DNA of 64,000 nucleotides from Glaciecola petra (GTDB taxonomy: Bacteria; Pseudomonadota; Gammaproteobacteria; Enterobacterales; Alteromonadaceae). The notes under the pieces are model-generated. The model searched no databases. It was not told where the DNA came from and saw only the letters and a program-made list of their open reading frames with translations. Numbering within the stretch: position 1 is the first letter of the stretch; each line of letters opens with the position of its first letter. The DNA lies in assembly GCF_031846345.1 (NCBI RefSeq), contig NZ_JAVRHX010000002.1, positions 124,001 through 188,000 on the forward strand, in the 5' to 3' direction. Shown piece after piece: positions 1 to 8,282 of this stretch. A program made the translations under genes and the position numbers.

Positions 1-48
1 AGCGCATGCCACCACAGTTGGAATTATGCGTAGATAATTTTTGTGCAT
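1..48 (-). CDS. Start of a gene running off the left edge (possible outer membrane efflux lipoprotein)
   Basis: Only the first 16 codons are inside the window, reading MHKNYLRIIPTVVACA, which looks like the beginning of a signal peptide. An AGGAGA ribosome binding site lies 7 to 9 bases before the ATG, and the stop codon of the upstream RND remnant is only 2 bases before the start. That coupling suggests one transcript. An outer membrane factor (NodT/TolC type) often follows an RND gene, so that is a guess at the product; the visible part does not prove it. Confidence 0.5.
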   Translation of the reverse strand, partial: MHKNYLRIIPTVVACA

Positions 49-50
49 TG

Positions 51-210
51 TCACTTTCTCCTAAATATAGACATATTCAACCGGTACCAAAATAAGGTAA
101 TAAATGTCGCAAAAAGCAGTCCAAATAAAATCCATATAGCCCCTGATTCAAACATAGGTCCATCGCTTATCCAAAGCGGGCCCATACCGCCCGCTGTAAA
201 TGATGCCCGA
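51..210 (-). pseudogene. C-terminal remnant of an RND/HAE1 efflux pump
   Basis: Reading the minus strand to the stop at 51-53 gives a segment whose last ~45 residues carry GPMFESGAIWILFGLLFAT, the last transmembrane helix style of HAE1/AcrB-type RND pumps, followed by a short basic tail ending FRRK. The frame is closed by a TAA close to 215, so about 1000 residues of a normal pump are missing. An internal ATG at 185 could start a 44-residue membrane peptide, but it has no good ribosome binding site. I read it as the 3' stub of a deleted pump gene. The next gene starts 2 bases downstream and may still be expressed. Confidence 0.6.
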
Positions 211-355
211 CAATATTAAAGTATGATAATTCTTTAATTAAACTGAACTACTGTAGCGCTCTATTGGGCAATGAAATTAATGGTTTACGTTTGATTAATT
301 GTTCTACTGTATTTTTCGCCTAACTCTTGCTAATTGACTATTAAAATGCGCTTCT

Positions 356-1172
356 TCAATACGGAAACAAATCCAATTCAGAATTTCTAAAATACTCTAA
401 GCGATTAGGTACTGTGTCTTCTATTGTTTCCTTTTGCTCTGGTGTAAGGCGATCACCTAATCGCTCAACTGCCAGAAAAACTATGAAGGTTTCGGCTACA
501 TCCTCTCCCAGAGTTATCCCTTGCGTAAGTTGAGATAAAGTGATTATCAGTCATTTGAGCATTTAACCAGCCTGATGACCGAGCGTGGTCAGCGTCTAAT
601 GACGTATGCGAGCCTTCATGCACTAGCACTTCTTCTAGATAACCATTGGCTACATAGCGCTCACCTTGTTTGGTATGGATAAGTATGTTGTAGTTACCAC
701 CGCCAAACAACTCATCACCTGCATGGATCCAAACTGTTTCCAAATCTTTAAACAACACGCTCGGTATTCGTCCTATAGATTCTGCATAAAACTGCGCTTG
801 TCGCTGAGCTTCAGATTCACTACCAAACTCAGGATTAACTTGCACTTCAATGACGTAACCACCATCATAAATTGCTTGAAATAGATAAACATTTTGGACG
901 TTATTAAAGCTATTGGTGCGGCGGTCAAACATCTCGCGATTTCCTAGGCCCATCGACATTATTGATTGAAATATTGAAGGGTCTTGTGAGGTAATTATGT
1001 CGGGGTTCAAAAAAACAGTTCCACCATAGGGTGGCTCCAAGCCGCTAGGCATGTTTGGCTGAGCAATAGGAGTACCTGACGAGCTCGTCTGTGGCGTTGA
1101 AGAGGAATCAGAACCACCACATGCAAATAATACCAGTAGAGAGAAAAATAAAAAAACAGCTTTTTGTGACAT
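356..1172 (-). pseudogene. Frameshifted lipoprotein with HExxH zincin-like motif
   Basis: The first 235 codons encode a lipoprotein (hydrophobic signal, lipobox LFAC, then a Ser/Thr-rich linker). A zinc-protease-like motif HEGSH sits at about residue 186, followed by FISTYARDNSGR. There the frame breaks, near 502-508: the original frame stops at 465, but the next frame continues as EDVAETFIVFLAVERLGDRL and runs to a stop at 356. The arrangement HExxH then YAR...E-x-x-AE resembles lethal-factor-like zincins, where the second helix supplies the third metal ligand. So the shift removes a probable ligand. Losing a GA from a GAGAGA tract would explain it. It has a GAGGAG ribosome binding site. Whether this is a real mutation or a sequencing error cannot be told from here. 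Confidence 0.75.
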
Positions 1173-1332
1173 ATACCATACTCCTCTGTGCGACCAATAC
1201 GTTTATCTAATATTTGCTGAATCACCCAGATTGCTGAGATAAGAGCTCAAATCATCCAAAGCCGACCGTTTAACGAATCTAGAATTAAACTTATTTTCAA
1301 GAAATCCATATAAAATAACATAGGTATAATTC

Positions 1333-4300
1333 TTAGTTTTTAGTTACTAACGACTTTATATCATCACCGATCATTACCAATGCCGGGGTCAATGCGAGTA
1401 CTGCAAATCCTGTAAATAAAATCCCAAACCCTAGGCTAATAGCCATAGGTATGAGAAACATAGCTTGAGGACTTGTTTCTAATAACATCGGGATCAAACC
1501 GAAAAAAGTAGTAATAGTTGTTAAAAACAATGGACGAAACCTTCTTGATACAGCAGTCACGATTGAATCGCTTGTGGTTAATGTACCCTCATTATTTAAC
1601 TGATTGAAATAATCAATCATCACAATGCCTCCATTAATTGTGACGCCAGATAGAGCTACAATACCGAACATAGAAATAAAACTCAGATCATAACCCATCA
1701 ATACATGTCCTAAGAATGCAAATCCAGCGGAAACTGGAATGGACGCCATAATAATAAGGGGTTGAAAATAGGATTTAAAGACAGCCGCTAACATAAAATA
1801 AATAACAAACATTGCGATACTCATGGCTTGTAGAAGAGAAGAAATATCCTCTGCTTGATCGCGAGACATGCCTTCAAATTCATAAATTAGTCCTAAATCA
1901 TTTTCAACCATTGGATCAAGAACAAGTTGCTTTAATAACCCATTGACTTCATTTGGAGTCGTTATGGATTCATCGACGTCAGCGGTAATTGAAACAATTC
2001 GGCGACCGTTAACTCGATCGATAGTCAGTGGGCTGAACGACTGTTCAATAGTCGCTACGTCCTCAAGAAATACGCTTTCTCCATTCGGTAGTTGAATCAT
2101 AAATCGTTCTATGGAAGCTAAAGACTGCCTGTCAGAGCTTGGTAAGCGAACATAAGCAACAACCTCATCTCTTCCTCTTTGAATGCGTTGAACCTCATAC
2201 CCATAATATGCATTGCGTATTTGGCGAGCAATGTCCTCTGTCGTTAATGACGAAGCAATACCAAGCGGCGTTAGTTTAAACTCCAATTCTGGAGTTCCTG
2301 AAGCGTTTGACGCGGAAATCTCATAGACCCCAGGTGTTTGGCTAAGCCACAATACAATGGATTCAACAGCCGCATCTAGAATCACAGTATTTTCGTGGGA
2401 TAAATTTATCGATATATCATCTCCTCCACTGAGCAGCGTTGCATTAAATGTAAGTTCTTTTACGCCAGGTAAATTACCAACTTTATCGCGCCATTGGTTT
2501 GCAATTTCAACAGCTGTATCTTTACGCTGAGTCGACGAAACAAGGGCAAGTACGGCCTCTGCCGAAGCACTATCAATATTAGTTTGACTAACTGTACTAC
2601 TTGAGAAACTATCATTGATTGAGCCCCCGATAGTTGTAGACATACTTTTTAAAAGACTAGAATCAGAACCTCCGACGGTCTCATAGCCCTTATTAACAAT
2701 ATAATTCATAGTTCTTTCTGTTTCTTCATAAGCTGTACCTGCAGCCATTTCAAGATTGACTGTAATATTGTCGCCATCAACCACCGGGAAAAATATAAAA
2801 CGAAGCTGTCCGCTTGAAAGCATGCCAAACATGACTATCAAAAATCCAATGAACAAAGCCAATGTGACATACCTGAATCTCGTCGATATTCTCACTGTGG
2901 GCATTATTAAGCGATCGCGAAATGTAAATAGAAATTTTTCCCCTCTCTTCCTGATATTTTCCATTGGACCTTTTGACCATTGTCCTTGATGAGCAAGATG
3001 AGAAGGAAGAATGCAAAATGACTCAAGAAATGATACCGCTAATACAGCGATAACAACGATAGGCACAGCTTGTAATATCTGTCCTAATGTCCCCCCGGTA
3101 AACAATAAAGGAGAAAAAGCCGTGACTGTTGTTAGTACCCCAATAGTGACGGGTGAAATAACCCCTTGAGCACCAATAGCTGCTGCTTCAACAGGCGCAT
3201 AGAGCCTATTAATTTGTTTGTCTTGAATATTTTCTGCAACTACGACTGCATCATCGACTACAATTCCTAGCACAACAATTAATGCGAACAAGGACACCAT
3301 ATTTATGGTCGTGAATTGACCGATTACAATGAACCCTCCTAAAAATGCAATAAAAATTCCCGTAGTTGTCCAGAATGCTATCTTCATATCTAGTGTTAAT
3401 GCCAAAAACATAAAAACAAGTGCAAGACCTAAGACACAGTTTCGTAATAGCAAGTCAATTCTTTCGGATATCTCAGTTGTATCATCTGTGAATACTGATA
3501 CCTCTACTCCGAAGCCCGGTTGAAAAGCATTTATAGCTCGCTCAACACCAGCTTTGATATCAAAAGCATCTTGATCGTCTCCTTTACCTACATCAACAAA
3601 TATAGCTTGTTTGTTATCTACAGTATTAATTAGTTGGTCATTTGAAAAGCCGTCATAAACGGTAGCTATTTGCTCTAGTAGCACTTTACCGCCGTTGGCA
3701 TCGCTAACAATAACGATATCATTAAATGCTTCCCCGCTATATCTCTCCTCATTGGTTTTTAATAGAATGCTGCCACCGGATGTTTTTAATGTCCCGCCCG
3801 AAAGAGTTAATGACGAATTTTCTATACTCTTCGCTACATCAGAGAGTTTCAAGTCATATCTCTTTAGAGCTGATTGCGACACTTCAATAGATATTTCTAA
3901 GTTGAGTACACCAGACAGAGAAGCACTAGAAACCGAAGGATCCAATAAAAGTGCGTCTCGAAAGCGGCTAGCTTCATTGTACAATTCGAGTGGTTCCAAA
4001 TCACCAGCAACCGCTAGTCTCATTACTCTACTTGATGGTGTTGAAATAGTAATACTTTCTTCTTCTGCGTCAGACGGTGGAAAATCGGCTAGACTGCTGA
4101 CAGACTGCTCAATATCGTCCTTTACACTTTGTGAATTGGCAAAATTTGTCAATTCTGCTGTGATAGTTCCATTTCCTTCTTTTGCCGCAGATTTAACACG
4201 CTTAATACCCTCAATAGATACTAACAATTCCTCAACTCTGCGATTTATTGCATTTTCTATCTCAGTTGGTGATGCTCCGGGATAATTGACACTTACTAGA

Positions 4301-4452
4301 ATTGTTCTTGGATCAACTTCAGGAAATGTTTCTGATTTAATATTGGCAAGCGTGAATATACCTCCGCCAATCAAGGTTATCATCAAAAGATTTGCCACAA
4401 CCGAATTACTTGTAAACCACCCTATTAACCCTAAATTTTTTGCTCTAGGCAT
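1333..4452 (-). CDS. RND efflux pump, HAE1 family inner membrane transporter
   Basis: Proton-driven pump of a tripartite efflux system in the inner membrane. Length (about 1040 residues) and architecture are standard: one N-terminal transmembrane helix (about residues 14-32), a large periplasmic loop, helices 2-6 (about 335-490), a second periplasmic loop, and helices 8-12 at the end. The TM4 signature GIVVDDAVVVAENI carries the two acidic proton-relay residues. I place the start at the second ATG (4452), because an AGGGA sits 6 bases before it and too close to the first ATG at 4458. It is the last gene of a three-gene operon, 11-17 bases after the adaptor gene. Substrate cannot be read from sequence; drug, dye, fatty acid or metabolite export are all possible. 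Confidence 0.93.
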   Translation of the reverse strand: MPRAKNLGLIGWFTSNSVVANLLMITLIGGGIFTLANIKSETFPEVDPRTILVSVNYPGASPTEIENAINRRVEELLVSIEGIKRVKSAAKEGNGTITAELTNFANSQSVKDDIEQSVSSLADFPPSDAEEESITISTPSSRVMRLAVAGDLEPLELYNEASRFRDALLLDPSVSSASLSGVLNLEISIEVSQSALKRYDLKLSDVAKSIENSSLTLSGGTLKTSGGSILLKTNEERYSGEAFNDIVIVSDANGGKVLLEQIATVYDGFSNDQLINTVDNKQAIFVDVGKGDDQDAFDIKAGVERAINAFQPGFGVEVSVFTDDTTEISERIDLLLRNCVLGLALVFMFLALTLDMKIAFWTTTGIFIAFLGGFIVIGQFTTINMVSLFALIVVLGIVVDDAVVVAENIQDKQINRLYAPVEAAAIGAQGVISPVTIGVLTTVTAFSPLLFTGGTLGQILQAVPIVVIAVLAVSFLESFCILPSHLAHQGQWSKGPMENIRKRGEKFLFTFRDRLIMPTVRISTRFRYVTLALFIGFLIVMFGMLSSGQLRFIFFPVVDGDNITVNLEMAAGTAYEETERTMNYIVNKGYETVGGSDSSLLKSMSTTIGGSINDSFSSSTVSQTNIDSASAEAVLALVSSTQRKDTAVEIANQWRDKVGNLPGVKELTFNATLLSGGDDISINLSHENTVILDAAVESIVLWLSQTPGVYEISASNASGTPELEFKLTPLGIASSLTTEDIARQIRNAYYGYEVQRIQRGRDEVVAYVRLPSSDRQSLASIERFMIQLPNGESVFLEDVATIEQSFSPLTIDRVNGRRIVSITADVDESITTPNEVNGLLKQLVLDPMVENDLGLIYEFEGMSRDQAEDISSLLQAMSIAMFVIYFMLAAVFKSYFQPLIIMASIPVSAGFAFLGHVLMGYDLSFISMFGIVALSGVTINGGIVMIDYFNQLNNEGTLTTSDSIVTAVSRRFRPLFLTTITTFFGLIPMLLETSPQAMFLIPMAISLGFGILFTGFAVLALTPALVMIGDDIKSLVTKN

Positions 4453-4469
4453 AGCCATTCCCTATTTTT

Positions 4470-5618
4470 TCAGTTGTCTAGTGGGTTATTTGAAAGTGCT
4501 ATAACATCGACTAATAGGCCATCTTTTGCATTTGAGGGGGCTAATCTAACGACCCCATCCCCAAAATCAAACGGAGCTATATAGGCAGAGTCGTCGTTGC
4601 GCTGAATAATGTTGACCTTTTTTCTCACCAGCAAATTATTGCGAACAGTCCATAAATGTTGATCTTGACTAATTATTTGACTAGGTAATTCAAAAACAGA
4701 ATCAACTGTCCTCAAATTAATGTTCACATTAACAAATGAACCAGGTAGAAAGCGTGTTTGTTCAACAAATTCAAGCCTTATACCTGCAAGTCGAGTCGTA
4801 CTGTCCAAGTTGCTATCACCTCGAACAACTATTGCTTCTCCTTTAGGCCCATTCTTTGCCGCTACGCTAACTTTTGCGGGCCGCCCTTGCAGGTAAGGAA
4901 TGTTTTCTAGTCCGCCCATTAAACTGACCAAGCGTTTTGGCGAAACTTCTACAATTACTTCCATATTGTCTGCGGAATACGCCTCGCCATAGTCTTGCCC
5001 TGCAGTCACATTTTGCCCTATTTCTAGTGTTGCATCGGTAACAATTCCTGAAAAAGGGAGAGAAAAACGAGTCCGACGTAGATCGAGTTTAGCGCTTTCT
5101 AACGTGGCCTGAGCTGAAGCAACCTTTGCTTCAGCAGATGCGATTTGCGGCTCACGGGCGACAAGACTTGGAATACTCTCTTCTCCGTAAATAACTTTCC
5201 ATTCATTTGAAGCCGTCTCTGCTTCCGCTAATTCAAGTTTAAGTTCGCTTTGGCTAGCACTCAGATCAGCTTCCGCCTGCGCAACCGCTAGTTGATAATC
5301 ATCTTTGTCAATTTCAAACAGCGCATCGTTTGCTTCAAATTGCCCGCCTGTTACAAAACTAGGCGATACGTGAACTATTCGGCCATTAACTTCTGGTGAA
5401 ATAAACACTGTAGATCTAGCGAAAACAACCCCTGTTTCATTCAAAAATATCTGCTTTGACTCAACATTTGGAATAATCACCTCAACAACAGGCGAAACAA
5501 CGTTTCGTTTAACAACCTCTTCAATATTGGGCGATGATTTAAAATTGTATAACAAGGCCGAAACAACGATAATAACAACTAGAAGCACTTGAATTACACC
5601 CACGGAAACATTTTTCAT
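4470..5618 (-). CDS. RND efflux periplasmic adaptor (membrane fusion protein)
   Basis: 382-residue HlyD/AcrA-type adaptor that bridges the inner membrane pump and the outer membrane channel. It has an N-terminal membrane anchor (VIQVLLVVIIVVSALLY, about residues 9-25), then a beta-barrel/lipoyl part with VFISPEVNGRIVHVSPSFV. An alpha-helical hairpin rich in Ala/Glu follows (about 125-185), then a second lipoyl half (FSGIVTDATLEIGQNV) and a C-terminal beta domain. There is no lipobox, so it is anchored by the helix. The start is supported by AGAGG 7 bases upstream. It sits between the outer membrane factor (12-base gap) and the pump (about 11 bases), as expected for co-translation. Confidence 0.92.
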   Translation of the reverse strand: MKNVSVGVIQVLLVVIIVVSALLYNFKSSPNIEEVVKRNVVSPVVEVIIPNVESKQIFLNETGVVFARSTVFISPEVNGRIVHVSPSFVTGGQFEANDALFEIDKDDYQLAVAQAEADLSASQSELKLELAEAETASNEWKVIYGEESIPSLVAREPQIASAEAKVASAQATLESAKLDLRRTRFSLPFSGIVTDATLEIGQNVTAGQDYGEAYSADNMEVIVEVSPKRLVSLMGGLENIPYLQGRPAKVSVAAKNGPKGEAIVVRGDSNLDSTTRLAGIRLEFVEQTRFLPGSFVNVNINLRTVDSVFELPSQIISQDQHLWTVRNNLLVRKKVNIIQRNDDSAYIAPFDFGDGVVRLAPSNAKDGLLVDVIALSNNPLDN

Positions 5619-5630
5619 AAATTAGCCTCT

Positions 5631-7058
5631 TTAATTATTCATTCTTCTCTGGACAGGTATTTCATCAATTGGAGTGTTTGTCCATACTCCCCCTAGCGCC
5701 AGAAAAAGTGCTACTCTCGCTTCAATTCTAGAACGCTGAATATTCAGATAACTTAATTTTGCATTATTTAAAGCACGACTGGTTTCTAGTATTGTGAGTA
5801 AAGACTGTTGACCGCTTGTGTAACGCTTTCTTCCGAGTAAATCGGAAACATGTGCGGCATCTAATGATGCCTTGGAAAGAGTAAGTTGTTCGATAAGTGC
5901 TTGTTCATCAACAATTGCCTTTTCAACATCCAGTACCGCGTTTAATATCGTTGTGGCGTAAGTAGCTGATAATTCCCTCGCCTTTTCTTCAGCAATTGTT
6001 TTTGCAGCTCGTAGTTTTTCGCCTGCATAAATCGGTGCTAGTATATTGCCGACAAAAGAAGCCACCCAAGCGTCTAAATCAATAACTGAGGATAAATCTT
6101 TACTCGAATCATCAATAGATGCCGAAAATGAAAAAGTAGGAAATAAATCCGCATTTGCAGCACGGACATCTGCTCGAGCTGCTTCATAAGCTAAGCGAGA
6201 TTCATAAACATCTGGCCTGAGTATCAAAATTTGACTTGGCACAGTGGTTGGCATATCCGTTAGATTTTTTGCACTAATTAAAGCATCAAAACGATAGATT
6301 TTCCGAGACGGGCTATTTCCAACTAATACGTTAATAGAGTACGATATTGTCTTTAACTGAGCTTTTAAACTTGGAATTCCTGCAAGTGCATCGGCTAAAT
6401 TTTGTTTCGCTAATGCTACATCGGTAGCATCAGTTCCTTCTACCCCATTGCGAAATCTTTCTTCTGTTAATGCCAGTGTATTTTCGAAAGAATTCGCTAA
6501 GGACTGCGTAATGTGTAATTCTTCTTTGACTGCCCAACCCTGTATATATAGGTTGGTCAAGTTCACGATCAAAGATTGCCTTAAAGATTTTTCTGCCGCT
6601 ATCTGACTTAGAAAAGACAGCCGTTGTGCTTCGGAGGCTGACCTCAATCCACCAAATACATCGACATTCCAACTAAAATCAAATCCCAAATTAAAGTTAT
6701 CACTAGAATTACTTGTTGCGCCATCGTCTAATTCAACTTCAGTAGCGCTTAATCTTGCATTTAAGGTAGGTAGCAAATCACCATAGACTTGCTGGTGCCT
6801 TGCAGATGCTTGCCGAATTCTAGAAGCGGCTGATACGAGTTCAAAACTCTGATTTAATAATTGCTCTATCAGATCTGACAATTCTTCATCTCGTGAAATC
6901 TTTTTCCACCACTCACTATTTTCATCAATAGATACGTCATTTTGTTCGTATTGTATTGATAGGTTAGCCTCAATATCTGCTGAAGCAGGTGGTTGACCAT
7001 GTTGCAAAGTGCAACCGGAAAGGCTTATCAGCAATAAAATGTATAGTGTAAATTTCAT
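5631..7058 (-). CDS. Outer membrane efflux lipoprotein, NodT/TolC family
   Basis: Outer membrane channel of the tripartite pump. The signal peptide ends in lipobox LSGC, so the mature protein is a lipoprotein. The repeated helical OEP domain follows, with features such as SFELVSAASRIRQASARHQQ and, in the second repeat, LRPDVYESRLAYEAARADVR, typical of NodT-type proteins. I favour the ATG at 7058 over the GTG at 7067, because GGGA precedes it and the longer form adds only three residues. First gene of the operon. Its promoter (TTGATT, 17 bases, TATTAT on the minus strand) lies in the gap shared with the divergent TetR-type gene. Confidence 0.92.
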   Translation of the reverse strand: MKFTLYILLLISLSGCTLQHGQPPASADIEANLSIQYEQNDVSIDENSEWWKKISRDEELSDLIEQLLNQSFELVSAASRIRQASARHQQVYGDLLPTLNARLSATEVELDDGATSNSSDNFNLGFDFSWNVDVFGGLRSASEAQRLSFLSQIAAEKSLRQSLIVNLTNLYIQGWAVKEELHITQSLANSFENTLALTEERFRNGVEGTDATDVALAKQNLADALAGIPSLKAQLKTISYSINVLVGNSPSRKIYRFDALISAKNLTDMPTTVPSQILILRPDVYESRLAYEAARADVRAANADLFPTFSFSASIDDSSKDLSSVIDLDAWVASFVGNILAPIYAGEKLRAAKTIAEEKARELSATYATTILNAVLDVEKAIVDEQALIEQLTLSKASLDAAHVSDLLGRKRYTSGQQSLLTILETSRALNNAKLSYLNIQRSRIEARVALFLALGGVWTNTPIDEIPVQRRMNN

Positions 7059-7068
7059 TTTTCCCACT

Positions 7069-7116
7069 TATCGAACGATATCGTATGATAATAGGGCGGA
7101 TCTAGAAAAAAATCAA
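7069..7116 (-). promoter_or_regulatory. Promoter and operator of the efflux operon
   Basis: On the minus strand there is a -35 TTGATT (7111-7116), a 17-base spacer and a -10 TATTAT (7088-7093). Just downstream and overlapping the -10 is an inverted repeat with perfect core ACGATATCGT (7075-7084), extended imperfectly to 7069-7090. A repressor bound there would block the promoter. The obvious candidate is the divergent TetR-type protein. Confidence 0.6.
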
Positions 7117-7124
7117 ATTGGTGC

Positions 7125-7158
7125 TATAATTTTGTGGCATGTATCGTAAAAGCTACGA
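7125..7158 (+). promoter_or_regulatory. Promoter -10 and second operator-like repeat before the TetR-type gene
   Basis: A perfect TATAAT lies at 7125-7130, with only a weak -35 at the usual distance. It is followed by the inverted repeat TCGTA-AAAGC-TACGA at 7144-7158. This shares the half-site TCGTA with the operator on the efflux side, which suggests the regulator also controls itself. Confidence 0.5.
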
Positions 7159-7208
7159 ACAAAAATTCCTATTTTTTTCATTTTAGTGTGATGCGCTAAA
7201 AAAACAGT

Positions 7209-7847
7209 ATGCAAATGAATCAATCAATCGGAAGACCAACAGACAGCAACAAAACAATTGCCATTTTAGATACAGCGTTAAAACTGTTTTCTTCCAGAGG
7301 CTTAGAAGCAACTTCAATAGAGTCTATCGCTGCAGAATCACGAGTCGCAAAATCAACGATTTATGCCCGCTTTGGAAATAAAATTAATATTCTAGAAGCT
7401 GTAATAAAAAATTTTACTATGCCAATACAGCAGGTATGGCAAGAGGTAAGTAGTGAAAATAGTATTGAGGAAAGAATAAATTCAATTGGTATAGCTTTAG
7501 CTGTGCGAGTAGAAAGCAGAGAAATATCAAGGCTTGAGCCGGTCGTTATGATGGCTATGATTAAATATCCAAAAGTAGCCGATGCGTTCTATTACAATGG
7601 GCCTGGAAAAGTTATTGAAGAACTTACAAAATTTATTGATTTAGCTATTCGGGATGGAGAACTAACAACCATTGATGAGACGCCTTCTGCTGCTGTAATG
7701 GCTGAAGATCTACTTGGCTTATGGCGTGGAGCTAACTCTCATGTATTCAAAGCACGGTCAGAAGGTAAAGATACTGTTGAGAAAAAAGAACTGGAAGTTC
7801 AGATACATAGAGGTACTAAACTTTTTTTAAAGCTTTATGGCCAATGA
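7209..7847 (+). CDS. TetR/AcrR family repressor of the efflux operon
   Basis: 212 residues, usual for the family. The N-terminal helix-turn-helix is clear: ALKLFSSRGLEATSIESIAA followed by VAKSTIYARFGNKINILEAV (about residues 20-65). The rest is an all-helical ligand and dimerisation domain. It is transcribed away from the outer membrane factor-adaptor-pump operon across a 140-base gap carrying two related inverted repeats, the classic layout for a drug-responsive local repressor. Start ATG at 7209 or the in-frame ATG at 7215; neither has a strong ribosome binding site. The ligand is unknown. Confidence 0.9.
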   Translation: MQMNQSIGRPTDSNKTIAILDTALKLFSSRGLEATSIESIAAESRVAKSTIYARFGNKINILEAVIKNFTMPIQQVWQEVSSENSIEERINSIGIALAVRVESREISRLEPVVMMAMIKYPKVADAFYYNGPGKVIEELTKFIDLAIRDGELTTIDETPSAAVMAEDLLGLWRGANSHVFKARSEGKDTVEKKELEVQIHRGTKLFLKLYGQ

Positions 7848-8282
7848 CAAAATTAGTTAGCCCCTAATTTAAATTAGCCTGGGTTATGAAGAGTAGTGAC
7901 TTGTACTTCCCTTCCTTGTGTTCCAATCAACTTAGGCTAAATGTGGTTTGGGATAAATGTTTTGCTCGCGAAACTATATACTAAACGGTAATGATAGTTT
8001 TTCGCTGAATATCAAATATAGCTGCTTTTCCATTGTTTCATAGCAACACCTCTATTTATTTATAATATAGCGTTGCGTTGACCAATTGAAATCACAGCCT
8101 CTCAAGGGCCAGTCAAGGAGTAATTTTTTTCATAACATGGATTATCGGATTTTAGAAAGTTTATGAAGGCGCTGGTTCAACAACAGCCGGTTAAAAAACA
8201 TCTTTTCTAATCGACGTTAGGCTTCTCGATATAAGCCAAAACAGGCACTTTTCAACCATAGAATGCAGATAGCCGATAAAAC
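7848..8282. other. Gene-free stretch between TetR-type gene and hydrolase gene
   Basis: This 435-base stretch has no credible reading frame. It contains an AT-rich palindrome CTAATTTAAATTAG at 7864-7877, without a GC stem or T-run, so it is not a convincing terminator. A lone GTTAGGC near 8217 resembles half of an integron recombination site but has no visible partner. Confidence 0.5.

Noticed and set aside
3695..4285. 196-codon plus-strand frame inside the RND pump gene
   Set aside because: Antisense shadow of a clear pump gene; no start site or motif of its own.
8210..8225. GTTAGGC resembling half of an integron attC site
   Set aside because: No matching RYYYAAC partner at 60-130 bases, no imperfect palindrome between, and no integrase in the window.
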